64,000 bases of DNA, taken from contig NZ_SADV01000007.1 in NCBI RefSeq assembly GCF_006864135.1, positions 1 through 64,000 of the forward strand, in the 5' to 3' direction. The notes under the pieces are model-generated. The model did no database searches, had not been told where the DNA came from, and worked only from the letters and a program-made list of their open reading frames with translations. The stretch comes from Lysinibacillus sphaericus (GTDB lineage: Bacteria; Bacillota; Bacilli; Bacillales_A; Planococcaceae). Both the position numbers and the translations under genes were made by a program. Of the stretch, positions 35,396-43,719 are shown one piece after another (within the stretch, counting starts at the first letter, position 1; each line of letters begins with the position of its first letter).

Positions 35396-35432
35396 AACAC
35401 GTAAATCTGAAAATGGATTTGCGTGTTTTTTT
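35396..35432 (+). terminator. ccpA terminator
   Basis: AACACGTAAATC pairs with GATTTGCGTGTT (one mismatch), followed by T7. Confidence 0.85.
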
Positions 35433-35493
35433 ATAGACGGATTGAAAGCCGAATTGATGGCTAGAATGCCAAGAGTGACTGATAGTGGACTAA

Positions 35494-35530
35494 AGTAAAA
35501 ATAAAAGCCTCACGATTGTCGTGAGGCATA
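35494..35530 (-). terminator. acuABC terminator
   Basis: GCCTCACGA (35507-35515) and TCGTGAGGC (35519-35527) form a perfect stem; the minus strand continues TTTTATTTTT. Confidence 0.85.
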
Positions 35531-35533
35531 GTG

Positions 35534-36694
35534 TTAAACGTGTTTTTCATTGCGAATAATATGAAGTGCTTTGGTTAACATTTGCGCGTTTTTTTCTTCA
35601 ATCTCTGCCTTTCGAGGGATTGGCTCATACAATGGATTTGGATCCTCCCAAGTTGGAATAAAAGGCACTGGTGCTTCAGGCTGCCAACGATCTAACCAAG
35701 CTTGAGGTAGGGGTCCTGTTGGTAATTGCTGATCTGTCATTTCAAGCCATAGCATCGACCATGCGCGAGGCACAACACGCCAAATATCATAGCCTCCACC
35801 ACCAACGGCAATCCATTTCCCTCCACAATATTCATGTGCTAATTTATGTGCAAGTTTTGGAATTTCTCTATAAATGTTCATTGTTCCATATAAATGTGTT
35901 AAAGGATCAAAATAATGTGCATCTGCGCCGTTTTGCGTTAACACAACATCCGGCTTGAAAAATTCAAAGACTTCTCGCATAGCTTTTTCATATATTTCTA
36001 GAAAACTCTCATCTTCTGTAAAAGCATCAATTGGAAAATTAAAAGAAGTGCCATATCCCTGTCCATTTCCGCGTTCCGTAATATTACCAGTTCCGGGGAA
36101 AAGATAGCGCCCTGTTTCATGAATAGATAATGTACAAACATCTGGATCTTCGTAAAAACTCCATTGCACCCCATCTCCATGATGGGCATCGGTATCTACA
36201 TAAAGTACACGAGCATTGTATTTTTCCTGCAAATAGCGAATAGCTACTGTACTATCGTTATAAATACAAAAACCTGATGCACGGCCACGGAAGCCGTGGT
36301 GTAGCCCTCCTCCTAGATTGAGGGCATGCTCGGCTTTTCCTTCCATAACATAATCGACAGCTGTTAATGTTCCACCGACAAGCTGTGCACTTGCTTCGTG
36401 CATATTTTCAAAAATAGGTGTATCTTCGGTGCCTATGCCGTAGCTTTCACATTGTGCCTCTGAAAGCTCACCATGTCCTGCTCTTTTAACGATTTCAATA
36501 TATTTTGGATCATGTGCAAGTAAAAGTTCTTCCTCTGTTGCGACACGAGCTGGAACGATATTCAAATCATCAAGAGCATCAATATTCTTTAACAAATCCA
36601 TTGTAAGCGTCAAGCGTTTATGATTGAAAGGATGGGTATCTGAAAATTTATATCCGAGTTGCTCTGGTGAGTATATAAATACTGCTTTTTTCAT
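35534..36694 (-). CDS. acuC: AcuC, histone-deacetylase-family protein deacetylase
   Basis: 386 aa arginase/deacetylase fold. Zinc and catalytic motifs: ALNLGGGLHHGFRGRASGF, VDTDAHHGDG (zinc ligands), LTQNGADAH and AVGGGGYD. In B. subtilis AcuC removes the acetyl group that AcuA places on acetyl-CoA synthetase, reactivating it. Overlaps the end of acuB by 4 bp, so coupled translation. Last gene of the acuA-acuB-acuC operon. Confidence 0.94.
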   Translation of the reverse strand: MKKAVFIYSPEQLGYKFSDTHPFNHKRLTLTMDLLKNIDALDDLNIVPARVATEEELLLAHDPKYIEIVKRAGHGELSEAQCESYGIGTEDTPIFENMHEASAQLVGGTLTAVDYVMEGKAEHALNLGGGLHHGFRGRASGFCIYNDSTVAIRYLQEKYNARVLYVDTDAHHGDGVQWSFYEDPDVCTLSIHETGRYLFPGTGNITERGNGQGYGTSFNFPIDAFTEDESFLEIYEKAMREVFEFFKPDVVLTQNGADAHYFDPLTHLYGTMNIYREIPKLAHKLAHEYCGGKWIAVGGGGYDIWRVVPRAWSMLWLEMTDQQLPTGPLPQAWLDRWQPEAPVPFIPTWEDPNPLYEPIPRKAEIEEKNAQMLTKALHIIRNEKHV

Positions 36695-37341
36695 TGTAAT
36701 GAAACACCTGGCAAATTAGGCCATAATACATCAAAGCCTTCTTTACGAAGTTCTTCAATCATAGCTAGTGGATTGAGAGTTTTTACTCGGATACTTAAAA
36801 TTTTATTTTGCGTATTTTCAGAGTCGGGATAAACTAAGACGCTTTGGACATTTGCATGGTGTTTACGAAAAATTTTAGTAATCTCAAATAATATTCCTGG
36901 TGTATCGGATACACGAATTTCTATTTTTGAGCCGGGTTCAGTGGCACCTGTTAACTCTAAGTATGTATAGAGTAAATCGGTAGTAGTGACAATCCCAACT
37001 AATTTTCCTCCAGAGACAATTGGTAAACAGCCTATTTTAGATTCATAAAAAGTAAGAGCTACTTCCTCTACGAAATCCAGTGGATGACCGACAATTGGAT
37101 TTTTAATCATAATCTCTTCCACTTTTGCATTAAAAACTGGAGAATTAGGCTCATCCCGTAACGAGGAAGGCAATGCCTCTTTAATATCTCTTTCAGTGAT
37201 CACCCCAAGAACATGATATTCCTCATCTACAACTGGTAAATGACGTACTTTTTTCTCACGCATGAACTTCAGCGCTTCAACCACTGTATTTGTCGGAGCC
37301 AGCGTGTAGGGCTCAACATTCATAATTTCTTCTACGATCAT
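36691..37341 (-). CDS. acuB: AcuB, tandem CBS and ACT domain protein
   Basis: 216 aa: two CBS domains (about residues 4-60 and 75-135; VRHLPVVDEEYHVLGVITE, IGCLPIVSGGKLVGIVTT) and a C-terminal ACT domain (about 140-212; VSDTPGILFEITKIF). CBS pairs usually bind adenine nucleotides and ACT domains bind amino acids, so it is probably the sensory part of the acu system. Its biochemical role is not settled. The 24-bp gap after acuA contains AAAGGGGATGAG as ribosome binding site. Confidence 0.92.
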   Translation of the reverse strand: MIVEEIMNVEPYTLAPTNTVVEALKFMREKKVRHLPVVDEEYHVLGVITERDIKEALPSSLRDEPNSPVFNAKVEEIMIKNPIVGHPLDFVEEVALTFYESKIGCLPIVSGGKLVGIVTTTDLLYTYLELTGATEPGSKIEIRVSDTPGILFEITKIFRKHHANVQSVLVYPDSENTQNKILSIRVKTLNPLAMIEELRKEGFDVLWPNLPGVSLQ

Positions 37342-37365
37342 ATACTCATCCCCTTTGTGTTGGTT

Positions 37366-37998
37366 TTAATACATGAAGCGATTTCTAAAGCGAAGTCTAT
37401 CGAATCTTTCCATTGTCTCAGGAGGCACGCGTTTGCCTTCACGTGCCATCAGGCAGTTAGCGGGATGTGATGTAATTTCAGGGTCATCTGTCGCAAAATA
37501 TTCGAAGTTGGCAGAGCCCATCATTTTCTCCATCATTTTTCGATAATCCCAAACGTTTAAACCAGTCCCTTTTAAGTCCCAATGCCAATAATACTCGGTA
37601 GTGATAACAAGATAGTCTTCCATTTCATCCCCCATAAAAGATACGGCTAGTAGTGCTTTACCAGCACCTGTACCACGATAGTCCGGAATGACTTCAATAG
37701 CACCTAGTTCAATCATGTTATCAATTCGATCCTCCGCCCAGCGTTCAAGTGGATCGGGATATAGATAAGTGACGTATCCTACAATAATGTTTTCATTTCG
37801 AATAATAATAATTCGTCCTTCAGGAAGTCCTGCAATTTCTATAATGGCTTGCTGCTGTTGCTTTGGAGGTCTAAAAGCAACCAAGCCTTCGTGGAATGAA
37901 TATGTAGCTAATTTTTCTGGAGGAACAGGTCCTTCCACATACACAGTACCATGCTTTGTTTCCTTTGTGACAGAAAAAAAAGTTTTTTTGTGTTCCAT
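37366..37998 (-). CDS. acuA: AcuA, acetyl-CoA synthetase acetyltransferase (GNAT)
   Basis: 210 aa, the same length as B. subtilis AcuA. GNAT acetyl-CoA site visible as VIPDYRGTGAGKALL. It acetylates the active-site lysine of AcsA (K552 here), shutting it off. The start MEHKKTFFSVTKE at 37998 is preferred over an ATG ten codons upstream because GGTGGTG lies just before it. First gene of the operon, divergent from acsA. Confidence 0.93.
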   Translation of the reverse strand: MEHKKTFFSVTKETKHGTVYVEGPVPPEKLATYSFHEGLVAFRPPKQQQQAIIEIAGLPEGRIIIIRNENIIVGYVTYLYPDPLERWAEDRIDNMIELGAIEVIPDYRGTGAGKALLAVSFMGDEMEDYLVITTEYYWHWDLKGTGLNVWDYRKMMEKMMGSANFEYFATDDPEITSHPANCLMAREGKRVPPETMERFDRLRFRNRFMY

Positions 37999-38142
37999 AA
38001 TGACACCACCTGAGTTTAATAGTTCCATTATAGCTGATTTCCTGCGGAAAAACGCTATCTTTTACAAAATATACCTGCGTTTTTAGAAAAATAGAAATAT
38101 TAAGACATTCTTAATGAATTCGTGTAAAATAGTTGTATATTG

Positions 38143-38200
38143 CATCTGTTATTCAACAGATGAATGTAGTGTGAATAGGAATTCACTATTTTTACACCGC
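38143..38200. promoter_or_regulatory. two hairpins in the acuA-acsA intergenic region
   Basis: CATCTGTT-ATTC-AACAGATG (38143-38162) is a perfect hairpin; it is followed by GTGTGAATAG and CTATTTTTACAC, which pair imperfectly (38170-38197). Both lie between the divergent starts and could be regulator sites or leader structure. Confidence 0.4.
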
Positions 38201-38276
38201 TTAAACTGTTGTATAACAAGTGCTGCATAACGTAGTTGTCTTTGGAGAAGGTGGCGAATTTTGAAGGGGGAAAATA

Positions 38277-38318
38277 ATGAAATTACGAAGAGTTGAAATT
38301 TGCTTACTAATGTACTAA
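38277..38318 (+). CDS. putative 13-codon leader ORF upstream of acsA
   Basis: ATG 38277 encodes MKLRRVEICLLMY and ends 27 bp before the acsA start. GAAGGGGGA lies 6 bases upstream, a stronger ribosome binding site than that of acsA itself. No family recognised. It may be a leader peptide or chance. Confidence 0.35.
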   Translation: MKLRRVEICLLMY

Positions 38319-38345
38319 GGCGATAGCAAAGAGAGGGGTAGCTTC

Positions 38346-40073
38346 ATGGGGATGAAAATGTTGGAGAAGTTGAATGCTTTACCTGGGCAATATAATTTGC
38401 TTGATTATGAGAAAGTTGCGGCAACACATGATTGGAGAGAGACAGAAAAGGGATTCAGTTGGTATGAAACAGGGCTTGTAAATATGGCATATGAGGCAAT
38501 TGATCGTCATACAGAAACGCATCGAAAAAACAAAGTTGCACTTTATTTTAATGATGGAAAGCGTAAAGAGGCTTATTCTTTCAATGAAATGAAAAAGCTG
38601 ACGAATAAAGCAGCAAATGTTTTTAAGGCAGTAACAAATTTAGAAAAAGGTGATCGATTATTTATTTTTATGCCGCGTTCACCGGAGCTTTATTTTTCTT
38701 TATTAGGCGCATTGAAAATGGGTGTAATTGTAGGTCCACTATTCGAGGCATTTATGGAAGGTGCAGTTTATGACAGACTTCTAGATAGCGAAGCTAAAGT
38801 ATTAGTGACAACACCAGAGTTACTTGAACGTGTACCTTTAGCGAAGCTACCGCATTTGCAACACGTCTTTTTAGTAGGATCTGATATAGAGGAAACACCA
38901 CAAATTTTAGATTTCAACAGACGTTTGAAAGAGGCACCTTCTCAATTTGATATTGAATGGATGGACAGAGAGGACGGTATGATTCTTCATTATACTTCTG
39001 GATCAACTGGAGCTCCAAAGGGCGTATTGCATGTTCATAATGCAATGCTTCAACAATATCAATCTACCCAATGGGTATTAGATTTGCGTGAAGACGATAT
39101 TTACTGGTGTACGGCTGATCCAGGATGGGTGACAGGTACAGCATATGGCATTTTTGGCCCATGGTTAAATGGTGTCACAATGCTAATTGTTGGTGGGCGA
39201 TTTTCACCACAAGCTTGGTACCAAGCTATTGAGGATTATAGTGTAACAGTCTGGTATAGTGCACCAACTGCTTTCAGAATGTTAATGGGTGCTGGTAGTG
39301 GTATGCTTGAGAACTTTGATCTATCTTCGGTACGTCATATTTTATCTGTTGGTGAGCCGTTAAATCCAGAGGTAATTCGTTGGGGGACTGATGAGCTAGG
39401 TCACCGTATTCATGATACGTGGTGGATGACTGAAACTGGTGCGCATATGATTTGTAATTATCCTTCCATGGATATTAAGCCAGGCTCAATGGGTAAACCA
39501 CTACCAGGTATTCATGCGACAATTGTTGATGATGCTGGTAATGAAGTACCACCTTTTACAATGGGGAATTTAGCGGTTCGACGTGGTTGGCCTGCAATGA
39601 TGCGTCAAATTTGGGGAAATCCAGAGCGTTATGAATCCTATTTCTTAAAAGGTGAATGGTATGTGTCTGGGGACTCTGCCTATATGGATGATGATGGTTA
39701 CTTCTGGTTCCAGGGGCGTGTTGATGATGTTATTATGACAGCTGGTGAGCGGGTAGGTCCTTTCGAGGTAGAAAGTAAGCTACTAGAGCATCCCGATATA
39801 GTAGAGGCAGGGGTAATTGGAAAGCCAGATCCTGTCCGAGGTGAAATTATTAAAGCCTTTGTGTCATTACGTGAAGGTGTTGAACCTTCACCTACATTGA
39901 TAGAGGATATTCGTAATTTTGTTAAGAAGGGTTTATCTGCACATGCAGCACCACGTGAAATCGAATTTAAGGATAAGCTACCAAAAACACGCAGTGGTAA
40001 GATTATGCGTCGTGTGTTAAAGGCGTGGGAGTTAAATTTACCAACTGGTGATTTATCTACGATGGAAGATTAA
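38346..40073 (+). CDS. acsA: acetyl-CoA synthetase
   Basis: 575 aa AMP-forming enzyme that activates acetate to acetyl-CoA. Adenylation motifs: YTSGSTGAPKG, DTWWMTETG, YVSGDSAYMDDDGY and the C-terminal PKTRSGKIMRR with Lys552, the residue acetylated by AcuA and restored by AcuC. GAGAGGGGT precedes ATG 38346; ATG 38352 or 38358 are possible alternatives. Divergent from acuABC, the arrangement known from B. subtilis. Confidence 0.96.
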   Translation: MGMKMLEKLNALPGQYNLLDYEKVAATHDWRETEKGFSWYETGLVNMAYEAIDRHTETHRKNKVALYFNDGKRKEAYSFNEMKKLTNKAANVFKAVTNLEKGDRLFIFMPRSPELYFSLLGALKMGVIVGPLFEAFMEGAVYDRLLDSEAKVLVTTPELLERVPLAKLPHLQHVFLVGSDIEETPQILDFNRRLKEAPSQFDIEWMDREDGMILHYTSGSTGAPKGVLHVHNAMLQQYQSTQWVLDLREDDIYWCTADPGWVTGTAYGIFGPWLNGVTMLIVGGRFSPQAWYQAIEDYSVTVWYSAPTAFRMLMGAGSGMLENFDLSSVRHILSVGEPLNPEVIRWGTDELGHRIHDTWWMTETGAHMICNYPSMDIKPGSMGKPLPGIHATIVDDAGNEVPPFTMGNLAVRRGWPAMMRQIWGNPERYESYFLKGEWYVSGDSAYMDDDGYFWFQGRVDDVIMTAGERVGPFEVESKLLEHPDIVEAGVIGKPDPVRGEIIKAFVSLREGVEPSPTLIEDIRNFVKKGLSAHAAPREIEFKDKLPKTRSGKIMRRVLKAWELNLPTGDLSTMED

Positions 40074-40080
40074 TTATAAG

Positions 40081-40127
40081 AAGCAGGAATTTGTTCGGTC
40101 GACGAAAAATTCCTGCTTTCTTTTTTT
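40081..40127 (+). terminator. acsA terminator
   Basis: AAGCAGGAATTT (40081-40092) pairs with AAATTCCTGCTT (40107-40118), followed by T7. Confidence 0.9.
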
Positions 40128-40151
40128 CTGCCAGTTACATGTGGGGGAGCA

Positions 40152-40427
40152 TTAGCCCTCTACTAGCGCCATATATAATGTTTGCTTACCATCTATTTCG
40201 ACAATAATCGTGTAAGTATCATGATCATTTGTAGCGAAAATTCACTGGCAGTTTAGTAGCATAAAAATCTTTGAAAAATAGAGTGGATGTCGTCGTTTTT
40301 TTATTTCTCCAATTTTGTCTTCTTTTATAAAATCACCCTTTTTTAGAGATTCTTGATCGGATGCTTTTATATAGATTAATTGATCATTTTGTAAAATATC
40401 TGCTTGAGGATCTTCTTTAAGAATATT
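40152..40427 (-). pseudogene. broken C-terminal fragment of a lipoprotein-like gene
   Basis: On the minus strand a frame reads NILKEDPQADILQNDQLIYI and continues through KGDFIKEDKIGEIKK; after a frameshift the adjacent frames read TSTLFFKDFYATKLPV and then NDHDTYTIIVEIDGKQTLY to a stop at 40152. This is a coherent protein fragment split across frames, resembling C-termini of small secreted Bacillaceae proteins. No start or ribosome binding site; a remnant. Confidence 0.55.
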
Positions 40428-40436
40428 TTTTAGGCG

Positions 40437-40565
40437 AAACGACGGAAAGAAATCCGTGCAACGGAAGGAAGAGTCAAAGCGACGGAAAGTATAGCCAGAG
40501 CAACGGAAGGAATAGGCGAAGCGACGGAAAGAAATCCGAGCGACGGAATATCCGCAACGAAGGCG
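40437..40565. repeat. degenerate 21-bp tandem repeat (ACGGAA type)
   Basis: The core CRACGGAA recurs at 40440, 40459, 40480, 40501, 40522 and 40541 (steps of 19, 21, 21, 21 and 19), followed by a decayed copy. Unrelated in sequence to the 21-bp array at 117-330. Confidence 0.8.
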
Positions 40566-40582
40566 AGTATCTTAGATTGGAT

Positions 40583-40872
40583 GAGCATTTCAGACCGACA
40601 TGTGTACGAAATCAAGTGTAACAATGATTTACGGAAATTTACGTATCCCAGCACGTGGCCTTGAACTATGGAAACAACTGTATAAAGAGCGCACAGCCGT
40701 TGAACGTGTAAATGCATACCAAAAGCAATATTTTCAGTTAAACAATGTCCGTCAAAGAACAAGAAGAAAGGCGAAACTTCACTTCAATCTGGTGACTTTT
40801 ATCTATAATGCCTGCAAGTTGGCAGTAGATCGTCTGAATGCTTTATTACAGACAAAAACTCAAGCAGCATAA
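40583..40872 (+). pseudogene. C-terminal remnant of a DDE transposase
   Basis: The frame ending at 40872 reads ARGLELWKQLYKERTAVERV, then QKQYFQLNNVRQRTRRKAKL, typical of the C-terminus of IS4/IS1182-like DDE transposases (the conserved E in ERTAVERVN). Just upstream, in another frame, YEIKCNNDLRKFTYP continues the same homologous protein, so a frameshift separates them. The N-terminal two thirds are absent. Confidence 0.65.
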
Positions 40873-40961
40873 TTTTTATAAACGTAAGTTTTCTTAATAG
40901 GAGTAGTCTAGCTCTTGGAAAATATGATTTATGAAATTGATTCAAGTAAGTAAATTTACTT

Positions 40962-41181
40962 GGAGCATATCATCAAAAGTAGGAAATCACATTTGTTAAA
41001 TCGTATGCCATGTATATTAGTTGATTGGAGTGGAGGCTGGGCGGCTCCTTGGGTGTCAGCGATAGAGGAACGAAGGCTAAAAGCATCACATCCTGTGATA
41101 ACGCCTTCGTGACCAACATCGTGTTGGCCCGAGACCCTGGAGCGATCACAACGCGAGTGAAGCGGCACATCGGATGCCCCC
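40962..41181. mobile_element. family A element, copy 5, right end truncated
   Basis: Opposite orientation to copy 1. The flank ATCACATTTGTTAAA matches copy 2, then TTAGTTGATTGGAGTGGAGG, CTGGGCGGCTCCTTGGG, the inserted 66-bp module, and GAGACCCTGGAGCGA through CATCGGATGCCCCC, where homology stops. Confidence 0.8.
41062..41127 (+). repeat. 66-bp two-helix module, copy 5
   Basis: Outer helix CGAAGGC (41071-41077) with GCCTTCG (41103-41109), perfect. Inner ATCAC/GTGAT with loop ATCCT. Linkers TAAAAGC and AAC. Third hairpin CCAACA-TCG-TGTTGG, perfect. Confidence 0.85.
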
Positions 41182-41294
41182 AATACTTTATAAAAGATAA
41201 GCTTTTATCTTGAGTATTCTCTTTGTTTTATAGCGTGTAGTTATCCAAACTTTTTTAAAAGCATTCATTAAATGAAGTTTGTGAAAATTAAATA

Positions 41295-41340
41295 AATAAA
41301 TAAAAATTCAGTTGACTTAATAAATATGCAGACGTATACT
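41295..41340 (+). promoter_or_regulatory. argC promoter with ARG-box-like operator
   Basis: TTGACT (41312-41317), 17-bp spacer and TATACT (41335-41340) form a good sigma-A promoter 30 bp before argC. AATAAATAAAAATTCAGT (41295-41312) matches the AhrC/ArgR box pattern closely and touches the -35; a further half-site ATTCA is at 41353. Repression by arginine through ArgR is inferred. Confidence 0.65.
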
Positions 41341-41369
41341 AATTTTAACTTAATTCAGAGGTGAGTGCA

Positions 41370-42404
41370 TTGAAAGTAGGAATTGTTGGTGCAACCGGAT
41401 ATGGTGGATTAGAGCTTATTCGATTTTTACATAATCATAAAGCGGTGGAACGGATCGATTTATTCACATCTTCAGAAGAAGGCGTCATTTTTTCTTCTAA
41501 GTTTGGTCATCTCGTTCATATTGCCGATACACCTTTACAAAAAATTGATTATGGAACTTTAGAGGAATTTGATGTTGTTTTTACAAGTACCCCTTCAGGA
41601 GTGACAAGTGAGCTATTACCGCCATTGGTGGGGAAAGGTCCTAATTTAATAGACTTGTCTGGTGATTTCCGTTTACAAGATCCAGCAAGCTATGAAGCAT
41701 GGTACGGTAAAAAAGCGGCGCCATTAGAATTCATTCAACAAAGTGTTTATGGCTTAACTGAATGGAATGCGGAAAATATTCAACATGCTCCTCTTATCGC
41801 AAATCCAGGGTGTTATCCAACAGCCGTTTTACTTTCGTTGTTACCATTGCTAAAAGAACGATTGATTGATTCAAGCTTTTTAGTGATTGATGCGAAAAGT
41901 GGGATTTCAGGGGCAGGAAATAAACCATCGCAAACAACGCATTTTAGTGAGGCAAACGAAAACTTTTCAATTTATAAAACGAATACACATCAGCATATCC
42001 CGGAAATAGAGCAGGCTATTTCAATGTTTGCAGGGGTTGATACAACCATTTCTTTTAATACTCATTTAGTGCCAATGACTAGAGGGATTTTATCTACTTC
42101 TTATGCACCTGTTATGTCTGGTGTTACAGAGCATCAGCTAGTAGCTTGTTTACAGCATGCCTATGAAAAGCATCCGTTTGTACGGATCGTTACAGATGTA
42201 AATAGTCTAGGAACAAACCGAGTAAAGGGTTCGAACTATTGCGACGTTTTGGTGAAGGTTGATAGTCGTACGAATCGTGCCACAATTGTTAGCGCCATCG
42301 ATAATTTAGTCAAAGGGGCTGCAGGGCAAGCCATTCAAAATATGAACGTTCAATTTGATTTACCACAAACGACAGGATTAGATGTCGTGCCGTTCTTTTT
42401 GTAA
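41370..42404 (+). CDS. argC: N-acetyl-gamma-glutamyl-phosphate reductase
   Basis: 344 aa. NADPH-dependent third step of arginine synthesis. GATGYGGLELIR (near the N-terminus) binds the nucleotide, and NPGCYPTA carries the catalytic cysteine. The start is TTG 41370 (MKVGIVGATGYGG) with AGAGGTGA upstream; the in-frame GTG 41361 lies inside that ribosome binding site. First gene of argC-argJ-argB-argD. Confidence 0.95.
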   Translation: MKVGIVGATGYGGLELIRFLHNHKAVERIDLFTSSEEGVIFSSKFGHLVHIADTPLQKIDYGTLEEFDVVFTSTPSGVTSELLPPLVGKGPNLIDLSGDFRLQDPASYEAWYGKKAAPLEFIQQSVYGLTEWNAENIQHAPLIANPGCYPTAVLLSLLPLLKERLIDSSFLVIDAKSGISGAGNKPSQTTHFSEANENFSIYKTNTHQHIPEIEQAISMFAGVDTTISFNTHLVPMTRGILSTSYAPVMSGVTEHQLVACLQHAYEKHPFVRIVTDVNSLGTNRVKGSNYCDVLVKVDSRTNRATIVSAIDNLVKGAAGQAIQNMNVQFDLPQTTGLDVVPFFL

Positions 42405-42486
42405 CTTAATTGGAGTGAATCTTTTATGTAGCGTCAGCTACTCTTATATGCCGAGTAAAATTGATTAACTAAGGAGGAAAGATTTT

Positions 42487-43719
42487 ATGACATTAATAGC
42501 ATCCACAAGTATTATGAAAAAATTATCAAGTAAAAATATTGTTTCACCAAAGGGCTTTAAAGCTGCGGGTTTACATTGTGGTTTAAAGCATAAGAAAAAA
42601 GATTTAGCTGTGTTAGTTAGTGAAGTACCCGCAAGTGTAGCAGGTGTCTTTACAACGAACGCTATACAGGCAGCACCATTAAAAGTAACGAAAGAGGTTG
42701 TGTACACAACGAAGAAAATGCAGGCGATGATTGTCAACTCCGGAAATGCTAATGCATGTACAGGAAGACAAGGTGCAAAGGATGCCCAAATAATGCAGGC
42801 CATCATGGCAGAAAAGCTAGGTATTGGGGCAAATTTAGTAGGTGTTTGCTCAACTGGTGTCATCGGTGAAATGATGAATATGGAGCCACTGGCAAATGGG
42901 ATTAATCAGTTAGAGCCAAAGGATAATTTAGAAAGTGCTATTGATTTTGCACAGGCGATTATGACAACAGATACGGTTATGAAAAACACAAGTTACAGTA
43001 CTATTGTTGATGGCAAAGAGATTATAATCGCTGGCGTAGCAAAAGGGTCAGGTATGATTGAACCAAATATGGCAACAATGCTAGGTTTTATTACGACAGA
43101 TGCAAATATTGAATCAGATGTCCTACAGGTTACATTATCTGATATAACAAATATGACGTTTAATGCAATTACAGTGGATGGGGATACATCTACAAATGAC
43201 ACAGTAGTTGTCATGGCAAACGGCTTAGCAGGAAATGCGGCTTTAACTCCTGACCATCCAGATTGGCAAAACTTCTACTATACATTGAAAACAGTAGCTG
43301 AAGACTTAGCGAAAATGATTGCTAAAGATGGTGAGGGTGCAACGAAGCTGATTGAGGTTGAAGTTGAAGGGGCATTTTCGGATGAAGAAGGACGTAAAAT
43401 TGCTAAAACAGTAGTTGGTTCACCACTTGTGAAAACGGCAGTATTTGGCTGTGATGCAAACTGGGGACGTATTATTGCTGCTGTAGGCTATAGTGGCGCA
43501 ACGGTTGATCCGGAAAAAATTACGATACAAATTGGCGGTGTAACAATGGTTGAAAATGGTGAGCCAGTGCCATTTTCGGAAGATGGGTTAATTCAAATTT
43601 TAAAAATGCATGAAGTGAAAATTTATGTGTCTCTTGGTATTGGGGAAGGCAAAGGGCATGCTTGGGGATGTGATCTCACTTATGACTACGTTCAAATCAA
43701 TGCCTCATACCGCTCGTAA
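42487..43719 (+). CDS. argJ: bifunctional ornithine acetyltransferase / N-acetylglutamate synthase
   Basis: 410 aa Ntn-type enzyme that recycles the acetyl group between ornithine and glutamate. The self-cleavage site is in NMATMLGFITTD, where the second Thr becomes the N-terminal nucleophile. AAGGAGG lies 9 bases before ATG 42487. The 82-bp gap after argC contains a repeat-like hairpin GTAGC-GTCA-GCTAC (about 42429-42442) and TATGCCGAG, family B-like pieces. Confidence 0.95.
   Translation: MTLIASTSIMKKLSSKNIVSPKGFKAAGLHCGLKHKKKDLAVLVSEVPASVAGVFTTNAIQAAPLKVTKEVVYTTKKMQAMIVNSGNANACTGRQGAKDAQIMQAIMAEKLGIGANLVGVCSTGVIGEMMNMEPLANGINQLEPKDNLESAIDFAQAIMTTDTVMKNTSYSTIVDGKEIIIAGVAKGSGMIEPNMATMLGFITTDANIESDVLQVTLSDITNMTFNAITVDGDTSTNDTVVVMANGLAGNAALTPDHPDWQNFYYTLKTVAEDLAKMIAKDGEGATKLIEVEVEGAFSDEEGRKIAKTVVGSPLVKTAVFGCDANWGRIIAAVGYSGATVDPEKITIQIGGVTMVENGEPVPFSEDGLIQILKMHEVKIYVSLGIGEGKGHAWGCDLTYDYVQINASYRS

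Noticed and set aside
38041-38070. cre site for CcpA upstream of acuA (GAAAAACGCTATCT)
   Set aside because: It differs from the cre consensus at three end positions, including the conserved outer TG and A; too weak to call.
40956-41183. Overlapping 60-75-codon frames in the family A copy at 41 kb
   Set aside because: Non-coding element; frames are not conserved among the six copies.
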